From Parapedobacter sp037190485 (GTDB lineage Bacteria > Bacteroidota > Bacteroidia > Sphingobacteriales > Sphingobacteriaceae), in NCBI GenBank assembly GCA_037190485.1, contig JBBCJB010000017.1:124001-188000 (forward strand): a DNA stretch of 64,000 nucleotides. The letters run 5' to 3'. The position numbers were made by a program, and so were the translations under genes. Shown piece by piece: positions 7,135 to 15,464 of this stretch. Below the pieces are notes generated by a model. It had not been told where the DNA came from. It saw only the letters and a program-made list of their open reading frames with translations, and ran no database searches. Positions within the stretch are counted from its first letter, which is position 1, and each line of letters starts with the position of its first letter.

Positions 7135-8508
7135 TTAAATATCCTTAAAAACTATCATGTCAATTTCTTTGACAATGACTTCCAATTGTAAACCGTATTC
7201 TATCAGTTTTTCGTTCAATGTTTCTACTTTGGTAAGGTCACAATTTAATTCAATATCAATCGGAAAATTGTAATTCGTATCATCAATAATAGGTATTGGG
7301 TAAGAAAGCCCAAGGCCATAAGTCACTATTTGGTGCATAAACCTTTTCAATGGCAAGTTTGTTATCTTAAGATAACTCTTATTCCCAGAATCGTCTGTTT
7401 CCAACTTTGGTTCACCCCCTTTAGATTTTAAAATATCCCGTGCAGTATTTCTCCTAAGTGCTAGGCATTTGACTTTCCTTTTTTCCAGATTTCCATTTAT
7501 TCTATAAAGGTGCCCAAAATATGAATTTAGGTCATTAATAATATAGGTATTAAAGCTTAAAGAATCTGCCTTAGGTATAACCCTTTCGTATGTGAAATAT
7601 TTTTCTTCTTTTGGTTTGTTTTTAAATTTTAATTTGGACTCCTCATCCCATGGTAATTGAAACATAGTTGAATCTCTCAATTCCAGAATACACCGTGCAG
7701 GCATATTGAGATAAAAATTAATATCCCAAGGTTTTTCATTTGGAGTACCAGCTTTAAACCCCATTTGGTACAATTGTCGGATTTCATTGTTGAAATTATT
7801 TATTTTGACATGATCACCTATTTTAGAGGCACTATAACTCCCACTACCGGGTAGCCCCTCGATATAACCAGTAAGCAGACTACTATAGATAAGGTTACCC
7901 GCATTAATAATATCTAAGTTTTCTATACCTCCTAATAGCAGAGGCTTTTCATATACTACATCAATTGTTCTACCTTTGGGTTTAAACATTGCATTTCCAG
8001 TCTCAATTACTTTGGCGATTTTTTCGCCAGTTACATCATCCTCTGAAGTAATCGCTAATACTGTTCCGTCTTTATCAATCCAAACTTCATGTGGTAATAT
8101 CCTGTAAGGAAAATATTTGCTTAATTTGGTATCATCCGTCACTGTGGGCAAATCCAATTTATTAATTATCTTGTTTGCTTTCATGAACTTTTCCACTTCT
8201 TCCCTAGTCTGGTACGTAACAGGTAAAATAATCAAATCATTTGCAAATATTTTTTGTAAAGAATCCAGTTTGGCCATAGTGGTAATACATCCTTTACACC
8301 ATGTCGCCCAAAAATCAAGGATTACTAACTTACCCTTAAAGTCTGATAATTTTGCATAAGGGTTTTCGGAATTAAGCATATTCCTGAATTCAAAATCAGG
8401 ACAAACATCTCCGACAGTAAGCTCACTGATTTCAACTGCATCCTCCTGTGCTGAAACCGAAAAGACAAACATTCCAATAAATACTAATAATGAATTAAAT
8501 ATTTTCAT
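7135..8508 (-). CDS. TlpA-like thioredoxin-fold protein with extra C-terminal domain
   Basis: A 457-residue exported protein: signal peptide ending VSAQ at about residue 21, then a TlpA/AhpC-type thioredoxin domain (about 30-165) with the redox motif WCKGC and the cis-Pro region ILPHEVWIDKDG. About 280 more residues follow. The very end (NLPLKRFMHQIVTYGLG, later LIEYGLQLEV) resembles the C-terminal part of TIGR03435-type proteins. It should work in the periplasm as a disulfide reductase or thiol carrier. It is the last gene of the fecR-susC-susD-tlpA set, 60 bp after susD, and has the same low GC as susD. A TlpA after SusC/SusD is recurrent in this phylum; its substrate is not known. Confidence 0.85.
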   Translation of the reverse strand: MKIFNSLLVFIGMFVFSVSAQEDAVEISELTVGDVCPDFEFRNMLNSENPYAKLSDFKGKLVILDFWATWCKGCITTMAKLDSLQKIFANDLIILPVTYQTREEVEKFMKANKIINKLDLPTVTDDTKLSKYFPYRILPHEVWIDKDGTVLAITSEDDVTGEKIAKVIETGNAMFKPKGRTIDVVYEKPLLLGGIENLDIINAGNLIYSSLLTGYIEGLPGSGSYSASKIGDHVKINNFNNEIRQLYQMGFKAGTPNEKPWDINFYLNMPARCILELRDSTMFQLPWDEESKLKFKNKPKEEKYFTYERVIPKADSLSFNTYIINDLNSYFGHLYRINGNLEKRKVKCLALRRNTARDILKSKGGEPKLETDDSGNKSYLKITNLPLKRFMHQIVTYGLGLSYPIPIIDDTNYNFPIDIELNCDLTKVETLNEKLIEYGLQLEVIVKEIDMIVFKDI

Positions 8509-8568
8509 TTGATTTCAAATAATAAGTTTAATTACTTTTCCATATCCACGTTTGTGAATGTCAGGAAT

Positions 8569-9939
8569 CTATTCGTAACCTGGGTTTTGACTGAGATTTG
8601 TATTTCTTTGGATATCTAAGAGGGGAATCGGCCAAAGTCCAGCGTAAGAAAACCATTGCCCCGGTTTTTCAGTTGTTAAAACACTCTCTATTCTTCCTGT
8701 CCTTTTTAAATCGAACCAGCGATGGCCACCCTCGGCAAAGAATTCTATTCGTCGTTCTTGCATAATGGCATCTAAGATTTCTTCCCTATCCATTATACCC
8801 GATAATGGAGTCAGTTTACCATGTTTTTCCCGAATAATATTAATATCCTCAATGGCACCAACAAAATTTCCTTGCTCTGACCTTGCTTCAGCCCGGATGA
8901 GATATTGCTCAGCAAGTCTCATTATCATTGTGTTTTCATTGATGCCGATGGCCGATGAATGATATTTGAATGGGTAATACACGTTGTCATCATTGTAGAC
9001 ATTGGATTGAATCAATTTTTTTCTCTCATCGTTTGGTTCAAAAGCTTCTACAAGTGAATTTGTACATACTAGTACCGGGTTGGTTGAAAATATAAAGAAA
9101 GATGCTTCTATATTTGATTCGGTAGGCGATGTTGCTAGCTGCAATATCGCTTCGCGGTTATTCCTTATTGCTATACTGTCAACATCAGTTATTAGCTGAA
9201 AAAGTGTGGAATTAATGACAGATGACGCCTTTTCCTCAGCTTCTGTCCAGCGTTTCTGATACAAATAAACTCTTGCTAACAGTGCTGATGCAGCCCACCG
9301 ATTAGCCCTGATTTTGTTACCGTTTGAAGCACTAAAATCTTCTCTTAAAAGTACCTCGGCCTCATTCAAATCGGATAATATAAGTTCGTAGACTTCATTG
9401 ACATTCTTGCGGGCCTTAACAGCGTTTTCTTCCACATTTGTAGTTGTCAATAACGGAATATCTCCAAAAAAATTCACCAGGTAGAAATAGCAAAAGGCCC
9501 TTAAGAATTTAGATTCACCAATAAGTTGGGATTGAATATTTTGTTTTAAGCTATTACTTACGGTCAACCCCTCAATGGCACTATTGCATTGATATATTAT
9601 ATTGTAAAGCCTCGCCCAGGGAAGACCATTGTTAGAAACGCTAATTTGATTATTTTGAAATTCACTTCGAATACTTTGAGGGAAATAGCTGGCTAATTCA
9701 TCACTCGCTAAACCTGCAATAAGGTTAATCCCGTTCGCATGTTGAAAACACTCTTCACGTAACGTCCTATAAATGCCATTTATCGCTGAATTTGCAGTGG
9801 CGTCATTATTAAATACTTCCTTAGCGAGTAGTTGATCTTCAAGCTCATCTACCACAATGAAATCGCCGCATCCGTTAATCCCGTATAATAAGATTATTAA
9901 TAGACCTTTAAAAAATATAATTGATACTCGACTTTTCAT
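8569..9939 (-). CDS. RagB/SusD family outer-membrane lipoprotein
   Basis: A 456-residue protein with a lipoprotein signal (lipobox INGC near residues 21-24). SusD features follow: EVFNNDATANSAINGIYR near the start, AINGIYRTLRE, a FLRAFCYFYLVNFFGDIPL helix at about residues 145-163, and the C-terminal ERRIEFFAEGGHRWFDLKR plus NPGYE end. It is the surface lid and substrate-binding partner of the SusC channel encoded 10 bp upstream. The pair imports an oligomer, glycan or peptide, through the outer membrane. No glycoside hydrolase is next to it, so the substrate is not predictable. Low GC compared with flanking genes. Confidence 0.95.
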   Translation of the reverse strand: MKSRVSIIFFKGLLIILLYGINGCGDFIVVDELEDQLLAKEVFNNDATANSAINGIYRTLREECFQHANGINLIAGLASDELASYFPQSIRSEFQNNQISVSNNGLPWARLYNIIYQCNSAIEGLTVSNSLKQNIQSQLIGESKFLRAFCYFYLVNFFGDIPLLTTTNVEENAVKARKNVNEVYELILSDLNEAEVLLREDFSASNGNKIRANRWAASALLARVYLYQKRWTEAEEKASSVINSTLFQLITDVDSIAIRNNREAILQLATSPTESNIEASFFIFSTNPVLVCTNSLVEAFEPNDERKKLIQSNVYNDDNVYYPFKYHSSAIGINENTMIMRLAEQYLIRAEARSEQGNFVGAIEDINIIREKHGKLTPLSGIMDREEILDAIMQERRIEFFAEGGHRWFDLKRTGRIESVLTTEKPGQWFSYAGLWPIPLLDIQRNTNLSQNPGYE

Positions 9940-9949
9940 GATTTTATCT

Positions 9950-12900
9950 CTAAAGTGATATTTGCGTTCCTATAACCACCGTTTTCAAATTAGGTACCTG
10001 AATACCAGTTGAAGCACTCCCAATCCATGCGCTTTCCGGGTCAAAATCCTTAAAAGATGTGGCCGTCCATAGGTTTTGACCCTGAACAAACATCTTAACG
10101 CTTCGAAGATTTATTTTTGAAAGCCATCGCGACGGAAAGGAATAACTTATGCTTACATTTTTAAGCCTAAGAAAAGATGCATCATTTAATGTCGCATTTG
10201 ACCGACCAAAATTTATATTGGACTGATTCGAGTTTGCAAAAGGCTTAGGTGTAACATTTAAGTCACCAGGGTTCTTCCAATAATCCAATTGATATTTAAG
10301 CGGATTAAAATGGATCATACCAAAAGTGCCGTATTCAATATTGCCGTTGTAACCTACTTGATTGACATATTGGAAGGTTAAGTCAACGAGCAAATCGCGA
10401 TATTGGAAGCTGTTTGTAAAGCCGCCAAACAATTTAGGATCGGTGTGTCCTGCTATTATAAAATCACCTGGTTGACTATTATATGAACTTAGTGGCGTAA
10501 ATACTCCATCACCGTTTATATCCTCAATTTTGGCTAATCCGGTTTCCGGATCAGTCCCCATATAGTTGTATCTTTGAACAATACTAAGTGGTTGACCAAC
10601 TATAAGCGAGTTGGCGTATGATGAGGATTCCAATCCGGGGAATTCTAACAGCTTATTTTTAGGCAAGCTTAGGTTTAAAGATGAGTTCCACTTAATACCC
10701 CCTATGCGCACGTTATGTGTGTTCAATTCAAACTCCCAGCCTTTATTCTCCACTAGAGCAGGCAAGTTTGCCTGATAACTGGTGAAGCCAGCCATTGACG
10801 GCAAGGCAAAGCCTATTAATTGATTCCCGGATCGGTTGCGGTACCAGGACGTTGCAAGATGGAGAAAGTCGTTGAATATACTTAATTCAAGACCCACTTC
10901 CATTTTTCTGTTTACCTCCCATTTGAAATTAGGGTTAGGTATTTGACTTGGCCGGATTGCATTTTCAGAGCCATACATATTAGTGTTGGCATATAGGTTC
11001 AGGTAGGAATAATCCCTAATAGCATCATTTCCCGTTATGCCATAACTTCCTCTGACTTTTCCATAACTTAACCACGGAAGTGCTTCCTGTACAAATATTT
11101 CGTCCGTAAAGACCCATGCAGCACCGATAGATGCAAAATTACCAAACTGATTTCCGGGACCAAATCTCGAAGAACCATCTCTTCTTAGATTTAGGTTTAC
11201 CAAATATTTATCTTTGAGACGATAATTGATTCGCCCGAAAATGGACAGATACCTATAAATAATTGAATTAGAGCTTTTAAATAAGATTGTCCCGTAATTC
11301 AGGCTTTCAAGTAATAAATCATTTGTATACCCTTGTGCTAAAAAAAAGTTAGAAACGTTATTAGTACTTTGAATCGTAGACCCGACCAGAAGACTGATTT
11401 TGTTTTCATCTATTGTTTTGTCATAAAGTATTTGGGGTTCAACCAAAAAGGTTTGAATGGTCCTGTTGCCAAAAGTGCTGCCTCCTGTTGGATTGAAGCT
11501 TGGATTCATTGAAATGATTGGAGAGGGACGGACTTCTTCACTATCGATTCTATTGTAACCTAAACTTGCCCTAATAAGAAAATCCTGGCCAATGGTATAA
11601 CTGATTTCGGTATTTCCATTCAGACTATTAGTTCTCGACTTATAATAGGCCTGCATTGCAGCGATAGGATTCGTTTTGTTAGCTGTCCAATTAAAATTAC
11701 CATCGGCATCAAATGTTGGGTAATTAGGAATGAATCTTGAAATATTATAGGTATTGCTAACAGAATTGCCTGAAAGTAAATTTTTGTCAGTGATATAGAA
11801 TATTGAAGAAGTAAAACTGAACTTATTATCTACTGATTTATGGTTTGTATTCAGCCTTGCACTACCACGCTGGTAACTCGTGTTGCCTTGCAGTACAGTT
11901 GATTCGTTATGATACCCACCACTAAAAAGGAAGGTCGTTCTTTCTTTACCTCCACTAAATGCTATCGAGGCATCAGTTGTGTTTGCTTCGCCCCCCATAT
12001 ACCATTTAGGCCAATTGCCATCGACACTTTTGTCCCATAATATCAAATCCGGTGCATTGGCAGCATCGGGTGTCATCCCACTATTTACCAATGCATCATT
12101 GCGGAGCCGGAGATATTCCGAAGTGGTAAGAACATCCGCCAATCGTGACACCCGACTAAATCCTGAACGAACACCAACATCAAAATGCGTATCCCCAGGA
12201 GTTGCCTTCTTAGTGGTTATTAGGATAACACCATTACTGGCACGACTACCATATATCGCTGTCGCATCAGCGTCTTTTAAAACTTCTATTGATTCAATAT
12301 CACTTGGATTGATAGCATTCATAGGGTTGCCACTAGATGTTCCGTCTCCTTGCGGGCCTCCTAAACTCTCAATAGGATCGGATGTAAATGGGACTCCATC
12401 AATGATGTATAGTGGGTTATTACCGGCCCCTATAGAGTTTCGACCTCTAATACGAACCCTTATTGGCGATCCTGGCAGCCCGTTAGATTGTACTATTTCC
12501 AATCCGGCTGCCCGACCAGCCAAAGCTTGCAAGGGATTAGTAACAGGTTGTTGTGAGATAACCTCACCTGATACCTTGCTTACATTTCCTGTAGCCAACC
12601 TTCGAGATGTTGTTCCATATCCAATCACAATAGGCTCATCAAGGAACGAATATGTCTGTGTTAACACCACATTAATCACTGGTTTATCCGCACGTACCTC
12701 CAATGTTTCATAGCTCAGTAACCGAAATAGTATGGAAGCATCCTGTGACACTCCTGCCAATTCATACACCCCATCCCGATCCGTACTCGTCTGCCTATTC
12801 GTACCTTTCACCAAAACGGTAACGCCTTGAAGTGCATTCCCAATCGAATCCGTAACCTTACCCCTTACCGTCATTTGCTGGACCTCCCTCGTGCCCGGCT

Positions 12901-13297
12901 TTCCCTTCCCTCCTTTCCTCTCCACGATAATAATCCCATCCGCGATCTCATACCGCAGCGGCTGGCCGCGGAACAACTGCTCCAGCGCCTGCTCCAGGCT
13001 CGCGTCCTTAAGTTCGACATTCACCTTCCCCGTACCTTCCAATATCTTGGCATTGTACGTAAAACCGTATTGCGTCTGTTTGCCTACGGCCTCGATGGCG
13101 GCTTTGAACGACGCGTCCCGGAGCGTAAGCGTAATCGTCTGCGCACGGGCCGGTACCGAGGCGTAAACGCCCGCCAGTGCCGTACATAAAAGGATGATCT
13201 TCGTCAGCATCATCGTCCTCATCATTAGCTTTCCGAAAAGATGGCGGCCCATAAAAGAATCTGCCCACCTTCCCTTGGAAAGGAAGTGAATATTCAT
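9950..13297 (-). CDS. SusC/RagA TonB-dependent receptor with STN signalling domain
   Basis: A 1115-residue outer-membrane protein. In order: a signal peptide ending ARAQ at about 53, an STN domain at 54-115 (FKAAIEAVGKQTQYGFTYN) that contacts an anti-sigma factor, a carboxypeptidase-like regulatory domain at 140-215 (VRGKVTDSIGNALQGVTV), a plug with the RagA signature (NPLQALAGRAAGLEI, then NPLYIIDGVPF), and a barrel ending in a hydrophobic terminus. With SusD it forms the TonB-driven uptake complex. The STN domain and the upstream fecR show a signalling receptor. Base composition changes sharply inside the gene: the first ~500 nt are GC-rich like fecR, the rest AT-rich like susD. The true start may be the Met cluster 25-30 residues in. 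Confidence 0.95.
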   Translation of the reverse strand: MNIHFLSKGRWADSFMGRHLFGKLMMRTMMLTKIILLCTALAGVYASVPARAQTITLTLRDASFKAAIEAVGKQTQYGFTYNAKILEGTGKVNVELKDASLEQALEQLFRGQPLRYEIADGIIIVERKGGKGKPGTREVQQMTVRGKVTDSIGNALQGVTVLVKGTNRQTSTDRDGVYELAGVSQDASILFRLLSYETLEVRADKPVINVVLTQTYSFLDEPIVIGYGTTSRRLATGNVSKVSGEVISQQPVTNPLQALAGRAAGLEIVQSNGLPGSPIRVRIRGRNSIGAGNNPLYIIDGVPFTSDPIESLGGPQGDGTSSGNPMNAINPSDIESIEVLKDADATAIYGSRASNGVILITTKKATPGDTHFDVGVRSGFSRVSRLADVLTTSEYLRLRNDALVNSGMTPDAANAPDLILWDKSVDGNWPKWYMGGEANTTDASIAFSGGKERTTFLFSGGYHNESTVLQGNTSYQRGSARLNTNHKSVDNKFSFTSSIFYITDKNLLSGNSVSNTYNISRFIPNYPTFDADGNFNWTANKTNPIAAMQAYYKSRTNSLNGNTEISYTIGQDFLIRASLGYNRIDSEEVRPSPIISMNPSFNPTGGSTFGNRTIQTFLVEPQILYDKTIDENKISLLVGSTIQSTNNVSNFFLAQGYTNDLLLESLNYGTILFKSSNSIIYRYLSIFGRINYRLKDKYLVNLNLRRDGSSRFGPGNQFGNFASIGAAWVFTDEIFVQEALPWLSYGKVRGSYGITGNDAIRDYSYLNLYANTNMYGSENAIRPSQIPNPNFKWEVNRKMEVGLELSIFNDFLHLATSWYRNRSGNQLIGFALPSMAGFTSYQANLPALVENKGWEFELNTHNVRIGGIKWNSSLNLSLPKNKLLEFPGLESSSYANSLIVGQPLSIVQRYNYMGTDPETGLAKIEDINGDGVFTPLSSYNSQPGDFIIAGHTDPKLFGGFTNSFQYRDLLVDLTFQYVNQVGYNGNIEYGTFGMIHFNPLKYQLDYWKNPGDLNVTPKPFANSNQSNINFGRSNATLNDASFLRLKNVSISYSFPSRWLSKINLRSVKMFVQGQNLWTATSFKDFDPESAWIGSASTGIQVPNLKTVVIGTQISL

Positions 13298-13416
13298 AAT
13301 TTTGTCCTGTTAGGGTAAATAGAAATTGTTAGTCTAAACGCTTGCAATGAAAAGTTGCCCCACGACCGCCGGGGGTGTGCCATCACCTTCGGCTTTGTTT
13401 TGGGCTATGGCCTGGT

Positions 13417-14691
13417 CTATCTGTCTACGATGGTAATCCTCCTTCCCGTTATGTTGAACTTGACGCCGCTGACCCGTTCCACGGCATACAGCACGCTGGA
13501 CAATTTCTTGTCCCGCTGGATGTTGCCGTTGATGCGTTCGGCCGGCAGGCTGGTATAATCTACTTCCATATCGTACCATCGCGCTACCTGGCGGAGTACG
13601 TTTTCCAAGGGGGTATTCTCGAATCTGAACTCATTGTTTTTCCAGGCGATGAAGGGGGCGGGGTCCACGGTGTGGACCTCGAGTCGCGCGCCGCGGGCGA
13701 TGGATTGTTGGAGGGGGGTTAAAACAACCACCATGTTATCGGGCGAATATTTATTCGCCTCCCGACGAGTCGGGACAGGCTCTACATCCACCGCACCCGC
13801 CATAACCTTAACCCTGCCCTCCACCAACGTGGTTCTGGTTTCCGCTTCGTCAGCGTAGGCGGAGATGTTGAACTGGGTGCCGAGGACTTCGACCGTTTGG
13901 CCGGAGGTGCTTACTTTAAAGGGCACGCGCGTGCCTCCCGTACCCTGCATTTCCACAATATCGAAATAGGCCTCGCCCTCCAAAATTACGGCACGCGACT
14001 CGCCGTCAAACCGACTCGGGTATGTTAATGTACTGGCGGCATTGAGCCAGACCTTGGAGCCATCGGGCAGGGTGACCTGGTAGGTGCCGCCGCGGGGGGT
14101 GGTGAGAGACATGAGACGTGAGACATCAGACGTGAGACTTTCCTTTCCGGCGTCCACTACCTGCGTGCCATCGCTATAGCTAATTTCATCCGCTACGACG
14201 ATGCCTTGTTGTGATTCACTTAAATCTATCGTACGGCCGTCGGCCAGCGTGAGCGTGGCTCTGTTCGTGCCGGGCAGGGCATCCCCGCCGTATTGGCTGG
14301 TGAGTTGCGGGGACGGTGGTGTGGTACTGTTGCTGTACCAATAGATACCTATGGAGAGGATGGCCAGGATGGCGGCGGCGTACGGTAGGGCACGCGCGAC
14401 ACGCGCGCGCCAGCTCCGACGTTCCCAGCTCCGGCGTTCACCGGGCACTTCGATACGCTCCAGCACGGTCGCCTCCAGTCGCTGGGGCCAGGGCTTGCCG
14501 ACCGTGTCCTGCAGTTCGGCAAGGGCTCTCAGGCTGTCGCCCATGAACTCGTCGTCCTGCACGCGCTCCCAGTAGGCCTGATACGCCGGATGGCTGGCGG
14601 CCCAATCGCGCAACGCCCGAAGCTCCGCTTCGGTAAGCGTATCCTCCATGTATTTCTGGAGCAGCGAGGCGATATGTTGGGTATCCTTCAT
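13417..14691 (-). CDS. FecR family anti-sigma / sigma regulator
   Basis: A 424-residue inner-membrane protein. The cytoplasmic N-terminal part (about 1-100: LLQKYMEDTLTEAELRALRDW) should bind an ECF sigma factor. One membrane helix lies at about 104-122 (AAAILAILSIGIYWY). The periplasmic FecR domain follows (TPRGGTYQVTLPDGSKVWL at about 195-213), then a C-terminal DUF4974 domain (FENTPLENVLRQVARWYDMEVDY) homologous to STN folds. It senses the STN domain of SusC, encoded 119 bp downstream. Unusually no ECF sigma gene precedes it; a repeat cluster lies there instead. Two inserted-looking repeats lie inside the frame, at 13760-13775 and about 14103-14140. Confidence 0.93.
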   Translation of the reverse strand: MKDTQHIASLLQKYMEDTLTEAELRALRDWAASHPAYQAYWERVQDDEFMGDSLRALAELQDTVGKPWPQRLEATVLERIEVPGERRSWERRSWRARVARALPYAAAILAILSIGIYWYSNSTTPPSPQLTSQYGGDALPGTNRATLTLADGRTIDLSESQQGIVVADEISYSDGTQVVDAGKESLTSDVSRLMSLTTPRGGTYQVTLPDGSKVWLNAASTLTYPSRFDGESRAVILEGEAYFDIVEMQGTGGTRVPFKVSTSGQTVEVLGTQFNISAYADEAETRTTLVEGRVKVMAGAVDVEPVPTRREANKYSPDNMVVVLTPLQQSIARGARLEVHTVDPAPFIAWKNNEFRFENTPLENVLRQVARWYDMEVDYTSLPAERINGNIQRDKKLSSVLYAVERVSGVKFNITGRRITIVDR

Positions 14692-14709
14692 CCGTTTCTA
14701 TTGCGTTTC

Positions 14710-14742
14710 TAGGAATAGATACGGGAAAGTCGCCCAAATCTT
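14710..14742 (-). promoter_or_regulatory. bipartite ECF-type promoter candidate before fecR
   Basis: On the minus strand AAGATTT, a 7-nt spacer and TTTCCCGTATCTATTCCTA end 18 nt before the fecR ATG. The same two blocks with the same 7-nt spacing occur before the Crp-like gene at 17505-17537. This differs from the housekeeping TAnnTTTG core, so an alternative sigma factor is the likely reader. Confidence 0.5.
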
Positions 14743-14789
14743 AGTGAGAAAATGAAGATATTTTAATGTTTATAATTAATTGATTGATT

Positions 14790-14814
14790 TTCAGTAAGAT
14801 TAATTTTTACTGAA
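14790..14814. promoter_or_regulatory. inverted repeat upstream of fecR
   Basis: TTCAGTAA at 14790-14797 and TTACTGAA at 14807-14814 form perfect 8-bp arms around a 9-nt AT-rich spacer. It could be an operator or a small hairpin; nothing decides between them. Confidence 0.35.
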
Positions 14815-14840
14815 ATGCAGTGAAAATGACCTTTTGAAGG

Positions 14841-15353
14841 TGTAGCTGTATGCGAATGGTTTCCGATATGCTATTGGGCAAACCTACCTGCGGTGGGCAA
14901 ACCTGCCTGCGGTAGGCTGGCACATGGGTTTGCCCCTACGCATGGCGACAACCGTCCGGCTTCCTGCATGGTTTACAGATTCCTCGTGCGGACACTCGGA
15001 ATGACAACTAGAGATGATATTGGCAGCGCGGAGCGCTTTCGATCATCCGCTCATTGTGTCATGCCGCGCGTCCCGAGCGTAGTCTCGGGAAGTGAAACGA
15101 GGTATCTGTACGCCAATAGTTTCTTGCATACTGCTGGGCAAACCTGCCTGCGGTAGGCTGGCACATGGGTTTGCCCCTACACATGGCGACAACCGTCCGG
15201 CTTCCTGCATGGTTTACAGATTCCTCGTGCGGACACTCGGAATGACAACTAGAGATGATACTGGTCGCGCGGAGCGCTTTCCGTCATCCGCTCATTGTGT
15301 CATGCCGAGTGCAACGAGGTATCTGTACGCCAATACTTTCCTGCATGGCTTCT
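14841..15353. repeat. tandem copies of an interspersed REP-like repeat
   Basis: Two long near-identical copies start at 14895 and 15136, a period of about 241 bp, with a partial copy before the first. The unit contains GGGCAAACCTGCCTGCGG, GTTTACAGATTCCTCGTGCG and TCATTGTGTCATGCCG. Copy 1 has 24 extra bases carrying the palindrome TCCCGAG-CGTAGT-CTCGGGA; copy 2 lacks them. This fills most of the 14692-15464 gap, which has no gene. Related copies lie at 16541-16650 and 17053-17480. Confidence 0.85.
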
Positions 15354-15410
15354 TTTACCGTTCCGCCAAAAAATACAAAAAATATTTTTGCTAATATTTT
15401 TATTATTAAT

Positions 15411-15418
15411 TACATTTG
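15411..15418 (+). promoter_or_regulatory. promoter core of the Rpn-family gene
   Basis: TACATTTG in a very AT-rich stretch, 46 nt before the ATG at 15465, matches TAnnTTTG. Confidence 0.55.
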
Positions 15419-15464
15419 AATCACAAATAGATACTAACAATAAAATCATGAAAAGACACCAATC

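Noticed and set aside
14893..15394. Two frames of 87 and 100 codons with the same peptide (GKPACGRLAHGFAPTHGDNR)
   Set aside because: They are translations of the interspersed repeat, not genes.
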